Below are positions 1 to 7,462 of a stretch of 14,027 nt of DNA, one piece after another. Where the stretch lies: NCBI GenBank assembly GCA_913061025.1, contig CAJXUJ010000020.1, positions 1 to 14,027 of the forward strand, read 5' to 3'. Position numbers and translations under genes: made by a program. Position 1 is the stretch's first letter, and each line of letters begins with the position of its first letter. The stretch is from an uncultured Actinomycetes bacterium (lineage in GTDB: Bacteria > Actinomycetota > Actinomycetes > S36-B12). A model generated the notes under the pieces. The model was not told the DNA's origin. It was given only the letters and a program-made list of their open reading frames with translations, and made no database searches.

Positions 1-1
1 G

Positions 2-370
2 CCCGACGTAACGCCCGAGGCCGAGTCGACCGAGGCCGAGGTCGCCGAGGACATCGCCGAAGTGGAGGACACCGAGAATCTCGGCGAGGTCCTGGCATCG
101 GTGGGCGACGTCCCGGTGGAGGGTGGCGTGGTGATCTCCGTCCCACCCGTGGTTGTAGTTCAGCCGACGGCGGGAGACATCAAGGGCTTCAGCGCCGTTT
201 GTCCGCACCAGGGTTGCCTGATGTCGTCGGTTGAGGCAAACGAGATCCTGTGTCCCTGTCACGGCTCGCTGTTCTCCGCGGAGGACGGCTCGGTCATCGC
301 CGGCCCGGCCAACGAGGGCCTGCCCGCAGTGCCGGTGAGCGTGCAGGGAGACTCGGTCGTCCTCGACTGA
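2..370 (+). CDS. Rieske [2Fe-2S] domain protein, C-terminal part (5' end outside window)
   Basis: The frame is open from the first base of the window, so the N-terminus (probably a signal peptide or membrane anchor) is not visible. Counting from the GTG at 62, the Rieske cluster-binding motifs are CPHQGC (Cys47, His49, Cys52) and CPCHGS (Cys64, Cys66, His67). Cys47/His49 and Cys64/His67 are the expected ligands of a [2Fe-2S] cluster, and Cys52/Cys66 the expected stabilising disulfide. The domain fills the protein to its end. The visible upstream part is an acidic Glu/Ala-rich linker built on a short repeat. The protein should be an electron carrier, but the partner is unknown. It is too short at the C-terminus to be a complete oxygenase subunit. 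The GTG at 62 is unlikely to be the true start, because the acidic linker reads straight through it. The stop lies 10 bases before uvrC. Confidence 0.85.
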   Translation, partial: PDVTPEAESTEAEVAEDIAEVEDTENLGEVLASVGDVPVEGGVVISVPPVVVVQPTAGDIKGFSAVCPHQGCLMSSVEANEILCPCHGSLFSAEDGSVIAGPANEGLPAVPVSVQGDSVVLD

Positions 371-380
371 CCGAGGTTCG

Positions 381-2276
381 ATGGCCGACCCAACTGAGTA
401 CCGGCCTGCCCCCGGAACCATCCCGACCGCACCGGGTGTCTACAGATTCCGTGACGATCACGGTCGTGTGGTCTATGTCGGGAAGGCCCGGTCGCTCCGC
501 TCGCGGTTGAACTCCTATTTCGCCGACTTTTCCGCTCTGCATCCACGCACCCAGTCGATGCTCACCGCTGCGTCGTCGGTCGACTGGGTGGTCGTCGCGA
601 ACGAGGTCGAGGCCCTCGCCCTGGAATTCACCTGGATCAAAGAGCACGATCCACGCTTCAACGTCAAGTACCGGGACGATAAGTCCTATCCGTACCTCGC
701 GGTGACCGTTGGTGAAGAGTTTCCGCGCGCCGCCGTTGTGCGCGAGCCGCGCCGCAAGGGCACTCGCTACTTCGGGCCGTACGCGCACGCCTGGGCGATC
801 CGCGAAACGCTCGACGAGTTGGCGAAGGTTTTCGGCGTGCGTACCTGTCGCGACGGAGTCTTTAGGAGAGCCGCGCAACTGGGTCGACCCTGCCTTCTGG
901 GATACATAGATAAGTGCGCCGCTCCGTGTGTGGGGCGGGTCGACGAAGCGCAGTACCGAGAGCGCGTCGACGACATGTGTCGATTCCTCGCCGGAAATAC
1001 GCAATCGTTCATCAGGTCCATGGAAGCGTCCATGAAGCTCGCGGCCGAGCAGCAGGACTATGAGGATGCTGCGCGCTGGCGTGATCGACTCGGTGCGCTG
1101 ACACGGGCGATGGAGCGAAACGCTGTAGTCCTCGGTGACGGGACCGATGCTGACGTCGTGGCCTTGCATGACGACGCGCTGGAACTCGGGGTCCAGGTCT
1201 TCCACGTGCGTTCCGGGCGGCTCATCGGTGAGCGGAGCTTCATCGTGGAGAAAGCGGAGGATCTGCCGATCGGTGGCTACGTGGAGCGAGTGCTGCAGCG
1301 GCTGTACGCCGGTCGCGAGGGGGTCGAGATCGACAGCGCCCGACCGCCGCGAGAGGTCCTCGTTTCGGATGCGCCCGCTGATGGCGAAGCGCTGGCGTCC
1401 TGGTTGGACGAGCGGCGAGGTGGTCCGGTGGATATCCGCGTCCCGAAACGAGGAGACAAGCGTGTGCTGATGGATACGGCGAAGACGAATGCCCAGGAAG
1501 CGCTCACGCGGCATCGGATGAAGAGGTCGAGCGATCTCACCGCCCGCAGTGAGGCTCTCGCCGAGCTTCAGGATTACCTCGAACTCACCGAGGCGCCATT
1601 GCGCATCGAGTGCATAGATGTCTCGACTTTGCAGGGCACCGACACCGTGGCGTCGCTCGTCGTTTTCGAAGACGGACTCCCGCGCAAGAAGGACTATCGA
1701 ACGTTCATCATCCGCACCGAGGGTGCTGACGACCTCGCATCCGTCCGCGAGGTGGTGGAACGGCGCTTCGCTCGCGTGGATGCGAATGCTGAAGCCGACG
1801 ATGCCGCACCGGATGAAGGGCGACCGTCCCCCTTCGCATATCCACCGGGCCTGTTGGTGATCGACGGCGGAGCGCCCCAGGTTGCCGCGGCCCAGCAGGC
1901 ACTGACCGAGTCCGGGATGGGGGATGTGCCGGTGATCGGGCTGGCCAAGCGGCTGGAGGAAGTGTGGACTCCCGAGTCCGCGGATCCGGTGATCTTGCCG
2001 CGCACGAGTGAGGCGCTCTACCTACTTCAACGTGTTCGTGACGAAGCCCACCGGACAGCTATCGCCTTCCACCGCAAGCGTCGATCCAACCGGCAGCGGC
2101 GTAGTGCGCTCGATGGGATAGCCGGCCTGGGTGAGGTCAAGGCGAAGGCATTGTTGAAGCGATTCGGGTCGGTCAAGGCCATTCGGGAAGCGAGCGTCGA
2201 CGAGTTGCAGGAAGTGCCGGGAATCGGCCCGACTTTGGCTGCGACGGTGCACAACGCGCTAGCGTCGTCGTCGTGA
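381..2276 (+). CDS. uvrC: UvrABC excinuclease subunit C
   Basis: UvrC makes the two incisions either side of a lesion in nucleotide excision repair, working with UvrB and UvrA. The product is 631 aa, a normal actinobacterial length. The N-terminal GIY-YIG nuclease domain is at about residues 16-95 (PGVYRF, VYVGKA, Arg40, Glu82 in ALEFTWIKEHD). A cysteine-containing central region follows (about 155-185). The UvrB-binding UVR motif is near 215-246 (YEDAARWRDRLGAL). The RNase H-like nuclease domain spans about 405-560, with likely catalytic Asp413 (IDVS), Asp495 (LLVIDGG) and His557 (RDEAHR). Tandem helix-hairpin-helix motifs end the protein (IAGLGEVKAKALLKRFGS; VPGIGPTLA). Thr416 replaces the His usually seen in the D-x-S-H motif. 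The ATG is preceded by GAGG at 373-376. It probably shares a transcript with the Rieske gene upstream and rapZ downstream (10-base gap). Confidence 0.97.
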   Translation: MADPTEYRPAPGTIPTAPGVYRFRDDHGRVVYVGKARSLRSRLNSYFADFSALHPRTQSMLTAASSVDWVVVANEVEALALEFTWIKEHDPRFNVKYRDDKSYPYLAVTVGEEFPRAAVVREPRRKGTRYFGPYAHAWAIRETLDELAKVFGVRTCRDGVFRRAAQLGRPCLLGYIDKCAAPCVGRVDEAQYRERVDDMCRFLAGNTQSFIRSMEASMKLAAEQQDYEDAARWRDRLGALTRAMERNAVVLGDGTDADVVALHDDALELGVQVFHVRSGRLIGERSFIVEKAEDLPIGGYVERVLQRLYAGREGVEIDSARPPREVLVSDAPADGEALASWLDERRGGPVDIRVPKRGDKRVLMDTAKTNAQEALTRHRMKRSSDLTARSEALAELQDYLELTEAPLRIECIDVSTLQGTDTVASLVVFEDGLPRKKDYRTFIIRTEGADDLASVREVVERRFARVDANAEADDAAPDEGRPSPFAYPPGLLVIDGGAPQVAAAQQALTESGMGDVPVIGLAKRLEEVWTPESADPVILPRTSEALYLLQRVRDEAHRTAIAFHRKRRSNRQRRSALDGIAGLGEVKAKALLKRFGSVKAIREASVDELQEVPGIGPTLAATVHNALASSS

Positions 2277-2286
2277 GTGGAAGCCG

Positions 2287-3150
2287 ATGAGCGAAGAAGA
2301 CTTCGATGTCCTGCTGGTAACCGGCATGTCGGGTGCTGGTCGTTCGACCGCGGCCCGCGCTTTGGAAGACGCCGGTTGGTTCGTCATAGACAACATCCCA
2401 CCGATGCTCCTTGGCTCGGTCATCGATGTGGCGATCGAGAACCCCGACGTCCACCGGGTAGCCGTCGTGGTGGATGCCCGAGGTGGATCGTTCTTCCCAC
2501 AGCTGGCCGAGGCCATGACATCGCTACGCGATCGAGGTGTGCGGCTTCAGGTGCTGTTCTTGGAGGCATCCGAGGAATCCCTCGTGCGCAGATTCGAATC
2601 GTCTCGGCGCCCGCATCCGCTTCAGGAGGGCAATCGGATTCTCGACGGCCTGCGTCGCGAACGTCTCGTTCTGGGAGATGTCCGCTCCGAGGCAGATCTC
2701 GTGATCGATACAACCAATCTGAACGTGCACGAACTACGGCGCGCGATCGATTCCGCATTCGCAGAACCGGACGAACGCTTACGGATCACCGTGATGTCCT
2801 TCGGCTTCAAGCACGGTATTCCGGTCGATGCGGACATGGTTGTCGATGCTCGGTTCCTCCCCAACCCTTATTGGGACGAGAACCTCCGCGATCTCACCGG
2901 ACAAGATCCGCGGGTCGCGGATGCCGTGTTCGCTGGTGAGGGCGCGGAAGAGTTCCTCGATCACGTTGCGGCTCTCGTACGAACCACCCGTGATGGCTAC
3001 TTGCGAGAAGGCAAGAGGTTCGTCACCGTGGCGGTTGGCTGCACAGGTGGAAAGCATCGCAGCGTGGCATTGTCCGAGGCCCTCGCCGGCATGCTTGATT
3101 CCCCGCACGTGGTGGTCGGTGTCGAACACCGGGACCTGGGTAAGGAATAG
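2287..3150 (+). CDS. rapZ: RapZ family nucleotide-binding protein
   Basis: RapZ (YvcJ) proteins bind nucleotides. In E. coli RapZ is an RNA adaptor that senses glucosamine-6-phosphate and directs the sRNA GlmZ to RNase E; the role in actinobacteria is much less clear. The 287-aa product has a P-loop at residues 13-21 (GMSGAGRST). It carries Arg in the Lys position, which is the usual actinobacterial form. VIDNIPPMLL (33-42) and VVVDARGG (60-67) follow. The C-terminal half has the conserved blocks SFGFKHGIPVDADMVVDARF (171-190), FLPNPYWDENLRDLTG and GCTGGKHRSV (251-260), the last forming the likely phosphosugar or phosphate pocket. The gene starts 10 bases after uvrC and ends 3 bases before yvcK. 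The rapZ-yvcK-whiA trio is conserved in many Gram-positive bacteria. Confidence 0.95.
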   Translation: MSEEDFDVLLVTGMSGAGRSTAARALEDAGWFVIDNIPPMLLGSVIDVAIENPDVHRVAVVVDARGGSFFPQLAEAMTSLRDRGVRLQVLFLEASEESLVRRFESSRRPHPLQEGNRILDGLRRERLVLGDVRSEADLVIDTTNLNVHELRRAIDSAFAEPDERLRITVMSFGFKHGIPVDADMVVDARFLPNPYWDENLRDLTGQDPRVADAVFAGEGAEEFLDHVAALVRTTRDGYLREGKRFVTVAVGCTGGKHRSVALSEALAGMLDSPHVVVGVEHRDLGKE

Positions 3151-3153
3151 CGA

Positions 3154-4119
3154 GTGGCTCACGGGAAAGAACCCGATTCGCCATCCGTGTCAGTAGTAGC
3201 CCTCGGGGGTGGTCACGGGCTGGCCGCCAGCCTGCGTGGGCTTCGTGAAGTTACCGATCACATCACCGCTGTCGTGGGGGTTGCCGACGATGGCGGATCC
3301 AGCGGACGGCTGCGGCGGGATTTCGGGATCCTGCCGCCCGGGGATCTTCGGATGGCAGTTGCGGCCCTGTGTGCGGACGACGAACGGGAACGACGCTGGG
3401 CGGACATCCTGCAGTTCCGCTTCTCCGGTGATGGTGAACTTGCCGGACATGCCGTGGGCAACGTCCTTATGGCCGCCCTGTGGGAGAGCACGGGAGATCC
3501 GGTTGCCGGTCTGGACGAACTGGCGACGCTGGTGGGAGCCGTGGGCCGGGTGCTGCCCTGCAGCACCGATCCGCTGCAGATCGTCGCCGATGTTCGAGGC
3601 CATGACCCCAACGCGCCCGACCTGGTCACGCAGGTACGCGGCCAGGTTGAAGTGGCGACAACACCCGGGAGGGTGGAGCGCGTCCGCCTCGATCCCGCGG
3701 GAGCCAAGGCCTGCCCTCAGGCACTCGCGGCAATCGATGAAGCGGATGCGCTCGTGCTGGGGCCCGGATCGTGGTTTACGTCGTTGATGCCGCACCTGGT
3801 TCTGCCGGAACTCGCCGATCATGTGGTGCGAGCCCCCGGCCGACGGATCCTGGTCCTCAATCTGGATCCGCAGGAGGGGGAGACGGGTGGTTTCTCACCC
3901 GCTGAGCACATCGACGCCATTGCCCACCAGGCTCCGGAGATGCGATTCGACGTGGTGATCGCCGATCCAGCCCACGTCGGTCTCGACCAAGCCAGGCGAG
4001 ATCTCGCCGCTGCATGCGCCGGCTGGAACGCCGACGTCGCCTACTTCGATGTCGCGGGAGTTGGCGACCAGCACGACCCCGCGAAACTCGCAACGGCCTT
4101 CGGTACGGTTCTCGCCTGA
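3154..4119 (+). CDS. yvcK: YvcK / gluconeogenesis factor family (CofD-like) protein
   Basis: YvcK proteins resemble CofD (2-phospho-L-lactate transferase) in fold. They bind UDP-sugars and link central carbon metabolism to cell wall synthesis; Mycobacterium CuvA and B. subtilis YvcK are the studied members. No enzymatic reaction is firmly assigned. The 321-aa product has the glycine-rich motif GGGHGL (18-23), ADDGGSSGRLRRDFG (44-58), LPPGDLR (60-66), GNVLMAAL (102-109) and GPGSWFTSLMPHL (203-215), all family hallmarks. The start is a GTG with AAGGA at 3142-3146 spaced 7 bases. That SD lies inside the end of rapZ, so translation is probably coupled to rapZ. The last A of its TGA stop is the first base of an in-frame whiA ATG (TGATG at 4117-4121). 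Confidence 0.95.
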   Translation: MAHGKEPDSPSVSVVALGGGHGLAASLRGLREVTDHITAVVGVADDGGSSGRLRRDFGILPPGDLRMAVAALCADDERERRWADILQFRFSGDGELAGHAVGNVLMAALWESTGDPVAGLDELATLVGAVGRVLPCSTDPLQIVADVRGHDPNAPDLVTQVRGQVEVATTPGRVERVRLDPAGAKACPQALAAIDEADALVLGPGSWFTSLMPHLVLPELADHVVRAPGRRILVLNLDPQEGETGGFSPAEHIDAIAHQAPEMRFDVVIADPAHVGLDQARRDLAAACAGWNADVAYFDVAGVGDQHDPAKLATAFGTVLA

Positions 4120-4124
4120 TGACG

Positions 4125-4130
4125 GGAGGA
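4125..4130 (+). promoter_or_regulatory. Ribosome binding site deciding the whiA start
   Basis: GGAGGA at 4125-4130 lies 9 bases before the ATG at 4140. The other in-frame ATG, at 4119, would place this SD inside its own coding sequence. The protein from 4140 begins MAMTAAVKDELS, the standard WhiA N-terminus, so 4140 is preferred. Confidence 0.7.
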
Positions 4131-4139
4131 AAGTCCACC

Positions 4140-5123
4140 ATGGCGATGACCGCCGCAGTTAAAGATGAACTCAGCCGGGTAGAGGTGACCAAGACCTGCT
4201 GCCGCAAGGCCGAGGTGTCTTCACTGCTGCGCTTCGGCGGGGCACTCCACATCGTCAGCGGTGCCATCGTGGTGGAAGTCGAGGTCGACGCCGGCGCGAT
4301 AGCCCGTCGCCTCCGCAAGGACATCTTCGATGTCTACGGTCACGACAGCGAGATCTCCATGGTCCAGGCGAGCGGGATACGCAAGGGCACCCGGTACGTG
4401 CTGCGCGTCACGCAAGGGGGAGAGGCACTGGCCAAGCAGACCGGCATCGTCGACGGCAGCGGGCGTCCGGTGCGCGGACTACCGCCGGCGATCGTCGCGG
4501 GTGGACTCTGCGACTGCGAGGCAGCCTGGCGCGGTGCATTCCTGGTGCACGGTTCGTTGACCGAACCCGGTCGGTCGAGTTCGCTCGAGGTGACCGCCCC
4601 AGGCCCGGAAGCCGCCCTGGCGCTCGTCGGAGCCGCCCGTCGCCTGGGAATCTCAGCGAAGTCTCGCGAGGTTCGAGGCGTCGATCGGGTGGTTATCCGA
4701 GACGGAGATGCCATCAGTGCGCTGCTCACCCGGATGGGAGCCCACGAATCGGTGCTCGCCTGGGAGGAGCGCCGAATGCGCCGCGAGGTGCGCGCAACCG
4801 CAAACCGCCTTGCCAATTTCGACGACGCCAACCTGCGTCGTTCGGCGCGGGCAGCAGTGGCCGCCAGCGCTCGAGTCGGCAGGGCTCTGGAGATCCTCGG
4901 TGACGAAGTCCCCGATCACCTGGTGGTTGCCGGACGGCTCCGGATGGACAACCAGCAGGCGAGCCTGGAGGAACTAGGGGCTCTCGCAGACCCGCCGATG
5001 ACCAAGGACGCCATTGCCGGGCGGATCAGGCGACTGTTGGCGCTGGCGGATAAGCGGGCCTCGGAACTGGGCATCCCCGATACGGAGGCCGCTTTGGCCG
5101 ACGCAGACCTAGCGGATGACTAG
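4140..5123 (+). CDS. whiA: WhiA DNA-binding regulator
   Basis: WhiA is a transcription factor that combines a degenerate LAGLIDADG homing-endonuclease fold with a C-terminal helix-turn-helix. In Streptomyces it acts with WhiB to switch on sporulation septation. In non-sporulating Gram-positives it affects cell division and chromosome biology. The 327-aa product shows the family pattern from end to end: an N-terminal WhiA domain (about 18-105, with CCRKAEVSSLLRF), a LAGLIDADG-like region (about 120-215; GGLCDCEAAWRGAF, HGSLTEPGRSSSLEV), and the HTH region (about 220-308; RATANRLANFDDANLRRS, MTKDAIAGRIRRLLALA). Homing-nuclease activity is not expected. Its presence does not prove that the organism sporulates. 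It closes the rapZ-yvcK-whiA run and is followed by the first sizeable intergenic gap. Confidence 0.96.
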   Translation: MAMTAAVKDELSRVEVTKTCCRKAEVSSLLRFGGALHIVSGAIVVEVEVDAGAIARRLRKDIFDVYGHDSEISMVQASGIRKGTRYVLRVTQGGEALAKQTGIVDGSGRPVRGLPPAIVAGGLCDCEAAWRGAFLVHGSLTEPGRSSSLEVTAPGPEAALALVGAARRLGISAKSREVRGVDRVVIRDGDAISALLTRMGAHESVLAWEERRMRREVRATANRLANFDDANLRRSARAAVAASARVGRALEILGDEVPDHLVVAGRLRMDNQQASLEELGALADPPMTKDAIAGRIRRLLALADKRASELGIPDTEAALADADLADD

Positions 5124-5130
5124 CGCGTCG
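5099..5130 (+). terminator. Hairpin around the whiA stop codon, possible terminator
   Basis: CGACGC (5099-5104) pairs with GCGTCG (5125-5130). Inside it CTAG (5109-5112) can pair with CTAG (5120-5123) around a 7-base loop. An asymmetric internal loop interrupts the stem. The following bases (TTCATCAATT) are only moderately T-rich. This could mark the 3' end of the upstream transcript or be chance pairing. Confidence 0.25.
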
Positions 5131-5252
5131 TTCATCAATTGAGTCTGCCGATGTCATACGAACGTAACCTGCGTCACTAAGATGTAAACGTTGTCGTACC
5201 CCGACGACTAATTCGCACATAAGCAAGCTGCCATCACAACAAGGAGACCCCT
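5124..5252 (+). promoter_or_regulatory. whiA-gap intergenic region, probable gap promoter and leader
   Basis: This 129-base gap is the largest in the window and precedes the glycolytic genes, so it is the natural place for their promoter. It is visibly more AT-rich than the flanking genes. TAAGAT at 5178-5183 fits a -10 element, but no good -35 lies at 16-18 bases. TTGAGT at 5139-5144 resembles a -35 but lacks a correctly spaced -10. GTCGT (5193-5197) and ACGAC (5204-5208) form a small inverted repeat in the presumed leader. AAGGAGA at 5241-5247 is a strong SD for the gap GTG. The exact promoter is not resolved. Confidence 0.4.
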
Positions 5253-6257
5253 GTGGCTATCAAGGTCGGTATCAACGGTTTCGGACGCATCGGACGCAAC
5301 TTCTTCCGCGCCCTCCTCACGAGCGGCGCCGACGTCCAGGTGGTGGGCATCAACGACCTCACCGACACCAAGACCCTTGCGCACCTGCTGAAGTACGACT
5401 CGATCCTCGGGCGGATCGGCGTACCGGTCGAAGCCACCGAGGGAGCCATCATCGTCGACGGAACCGAGATTCCGATCTTCGCCGAGCGCGATCCCGCTGC
5501 GCTGCCGTGGGCCAAGGTCGGTGCGGATGTGGTGGTCGAGTCCACCGGAATCTTCACCAACGCCGAGGACGCTGGAAAGCACATCACTGCTGGGGCGAAG
5601 AAGGTCATCATCTCGGCGCCGGCCAAGGGTGAAGACATCACCATCGTGATGGGTGTCAACGACGGCGACTACAACCCCGAGACGGACAACATCATTTCCA
5701 ACGCGTCGTGCACCACCAACTGCCTCGCACCGATGGCCAAGGCGATTGACGATGCCTTCGGCATTGAGCGTGGACTGATGACCACCATCCACGCATACAC
5801 CAACGATCAGCGGATCCTTGACTTCCCGCACAGCGATCTGCGTCGCGCGCGCGCGGCTGCGGTCAACATGATTCCGACCAGCACCGGCGCAGCGAAGGCG
5901 ATCGCCCTCGTCCTGCCGCACCTGAAGGGCAAGTTGGACGGTTACGCCATGCGCGTGCCTGTTCCCACGGGTTCCGCGACCGACCTCACCGTCGAGTTGA
6001 AGACCCCGGCCACTAAGGAAGAGATCAACGAGGTCGTCAAGAAGGCTGCCGAGGGTCCGATGAAGGGCTACCTGCAGTACACCGAGGATCCGATCGTCTC
6101 CAGCGACATCGTCACCGATCCGTCGTCGTGCATCTTCGACGCTGGAATGACCAACGCCAACGGCAACATGGTCAAGGTTCTCGGCTGGTACGACAACGAG
6201 TGGGGCTACAGCAACCGCCTCGTCGACCTGGTCGGACTCGTCGGCTCGAAGTTGTGA
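5253..6257 (+). CDS. gap: Type I glyceraldehyde-3-phosphate dehydrogenase
   Basis: GAPDH oxidises and phosphorylates glyceraldehyde 3-phosphate to 1,3-bisphosphoglycerate in the cytoplasm. The 334-aa protein opens with the Rossmann motif GINGFGRIGR (residues 7-16). Asp35 in the INDLTD segment fits NAD+ rather than NADP+ preference. The active-site motif ASCTTNCLAP places the nucleophile at Cys153, with the partner His180 in TTIHAYTNDQ. SDLRRARAA, NMIPTSTGAAKA and the C-terminal WYDNEWGYSNR are all intact. The start is GTG behind a strong SD (AGGAG at 5242-5246, 6-base spacing). It begins the glycolytic operon, and pgk follows at once. The run CGCGCGCGCGCG (5844-5855) inside the gene encodes part of the conserved Arg-Ala segment. 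Confidence 0.98.
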   Translation: MAIKVGINGFGRIGRNFFRALLTSGADVQVVGINDLTDTKTLAHLLKYDSILGRIGVPVEATEGAIIVDGTEIPIFAERDPAALPWAKVGADVVVESTGIFTNAEDAGKHITAGAKKVIISAPAKGEDITIVMGVNDGDYNPETDNIISNASCTTNCLAPMAKAIDDAFGIERGLMTTIHAYTNDQRILDFPHSDLRRARAAAVNMIPTSTGAAKAIALVLPHLKGKLDGYAMRVPVPTGSATDLTVELKTPATKEEINEVVKKAAEGPMKGYLQYTEDPIVSSDIVTDPSSCIFDAGMTNANGNMVKVLGWYDNEWGYSNRLVDLVGLVGSKL

Positions 6258-6259
6258 GC

Positions 6260-7462
6260 ATGAGGAGCCTGGAAGACCTCCAGGTCGCGGGCTCCGTCGT
6301 CATCGTCCGGGTGGATTTCAACGTCCCCCTAGCTGACGACGGCTCCGGCGGCCGAACCATCACCGATACGGGACGCATCACGGCGGCGCTTCCGACGATC
6401 GAGTATCTGCGTGATCAGGGAGCGAAGGTGCTGCTGCTCGCGCACCTAGGGCGACCGAAGGGGGCGGTTGATCCGGCGTCGAGTCTTGCCCCGGTGGCAA
6501 CGGCGCTCAGTGGCCTCCTCGGGACGGATGTTCCGTTGGCAACCGACATCAGCCAAGCGGCACAGTTACTTGGAGACGCCGCGAACGGGGACGTCGTTCT
6601 CCTGGAGAACATTCGATTCGACCCTCGGGAGACGAGTAAGGACCCGGCCGAACGGGCAGCGCTTGCGGCGCAGCTCGCCGAGCTCGGAGATTTCTTCGTG
6701 TCAGACGGATTCGGCGTTGTGCATCGTGAGCAAGCCTCGGTGACGGATCTTGCACGCCTGCTCCCGCGGGCGGCCGGTCGCTTGGTGCAGCGCGAATCAG
6801 AGGTCTTCACCCAACTGCTCGGGGATCCGGCCAGGCCATACGTGGTCATCCTCGGTGGATCCAAGGTCAGCGACAAACTCGCCGTTATTGGCAACCTGAT
6901 TCCTCGTGTTGATCGCTTGTTGATCGGTGGGGGAATGGCCTTCACATTCCTGGCCGCCCAGGGATACTCCGTGGGCGATTCACTCCTTGAAGAAGATCAG
7001 ATCCCCACGGTCGAGGGTTTCCTCGAGCAGGCCGAGCGCAGAGGCATCGAAGTAGCCCTACCGGTGGACGTAGTTGTGGCCGATCGGTTCGCTGCGGACG
7101 CACAGGTGCGCGTGGTACCGGCAACCGAGATCCCCGATGGCTGGATGGGCCTGGATATCGGTCCGCAAACCGCGCAGAGGTATGCCGATCGAATTGCCGA
7201 TGCCGGCACGGTCGTGTGGAACGGGCCTATGGGGGTGTTCGAGATGGAACCGTTCGCTGCCGGGACGAGGACGGTCGCCGAGGCGATGGCGAAGGCGGCG
7301 GCGATGACCGTCGTCGGTGGCGGTGACTCCGCCGCTGCCATCCGGATCCTCGGCATCGACGAATCGACGTTCGACCACATCAGTACTGGCGGGGGAGCAA
7401 GCTTGGAATTCCTGGAAGGCAAGGAACTTCCGGGACTCGCCGTTTTGGAGGAGACCGCATGA
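6260..7462 (+). CDS. pgk: Phosphoglycerate kinase
   Basis: Pgk transfers the acyl phosphate of 1,3-bisphosphoglycerate to ADP, giving ATP and 3-phosphoglycerate, the step after GAPDH. The product is 400 aa from the ATG at 6260, a normal length. Substrate-site blocks are VDFNVPL (Asp19, Asn21), GRI (Arg39), AHLGRPKG (His62, Arg65), ENIRF (Arg119) and SDGFGVVHREQAS (His155, Arg156). Gln158 stands where many Pgks have a second His; this HR-x-Q form is, as I recall, usual in actinobacteria. Nucleotide-site blocks are GGSKVSDK (Lys202), WNGPMGVFE (320-328), GGGDSAA (353-359) and STGGGASLEF (376-385). An alternative GTG at 6254 overlaps the gap stop as GTGA. Either start implies coupling to gap. 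No strong SD precedes the ATG. Its stop overlaps the tpiA start. Confidence 0.97.
   Translation: MRSLEDLQVAGSVVIVRVDFNVPLADDGSGGRTITDTGRITAALPTIEYLRDQGAKVLLLAHLGRPKGAVDPASSLAPVATALSGLLGTDVPLATDISQAAQLLGDAANGDVVLLENIRFDPRETSKDPAERAALAAQLAELGDFFVSDGFGVVHREQASVTDLARLLPRAAGRLVQRESEVFTQLLGDPARPYVVILGGSKVSDKLAVIGNLIPRVDRLLIGGGMAFTFLAAQGYSVGDSLLEEDQIPTVEGFLEQAERRGIEVALPVDVVVADRFAADAQVRVVPATEIPDGWMGLDIGPQTAQRYADRIADAGTVVWNGPMGVFEMEPFAAGTRTVAEAMAKAAAMTVVGGGDSAAAIRILGIDESTFDHISTGGGASLEFLEGKELPGLAVLEETA

Noticed and set aside
294..1514. Long open frame on the minus strand across uvrC (about 400 codons)
   Set aside because: It lies wholly opposite well-conserved uvrC, has no recognisable motif and is Arg/Gly/Pro-rich, as expected from antisense frames in GC-rich DNA.
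2323..2349. Degenerate Walker A in RapZ (Arg for Lys)
   Set aside because: Actinobacterial RapZ homologues commonly have GxSGAGR in this loop, so it is not a lesion.
4014..4139. Upstream extension of the whiA frame into yvcK
   Set aside because: The extra residues are Arg-rich and antisense-like in composition. WhiA homologues begin at the MAMTAAVKDE segment.
6128..6259. Upstream extension of the pgk frame into gap
   Set aside because: It is out-of-frame reading of the conserved GAPDH C-terminus. Pgk homology starts at MRSLEDL.
6730..6745. Loss of a substrate-binding His in Pgk (HREQ instead of HRAH)
   Set aside because: The HR-x-Q form is, to my knowledge, usual in actinobacterial Pgk, so it is a lineage trait rather than a defect.
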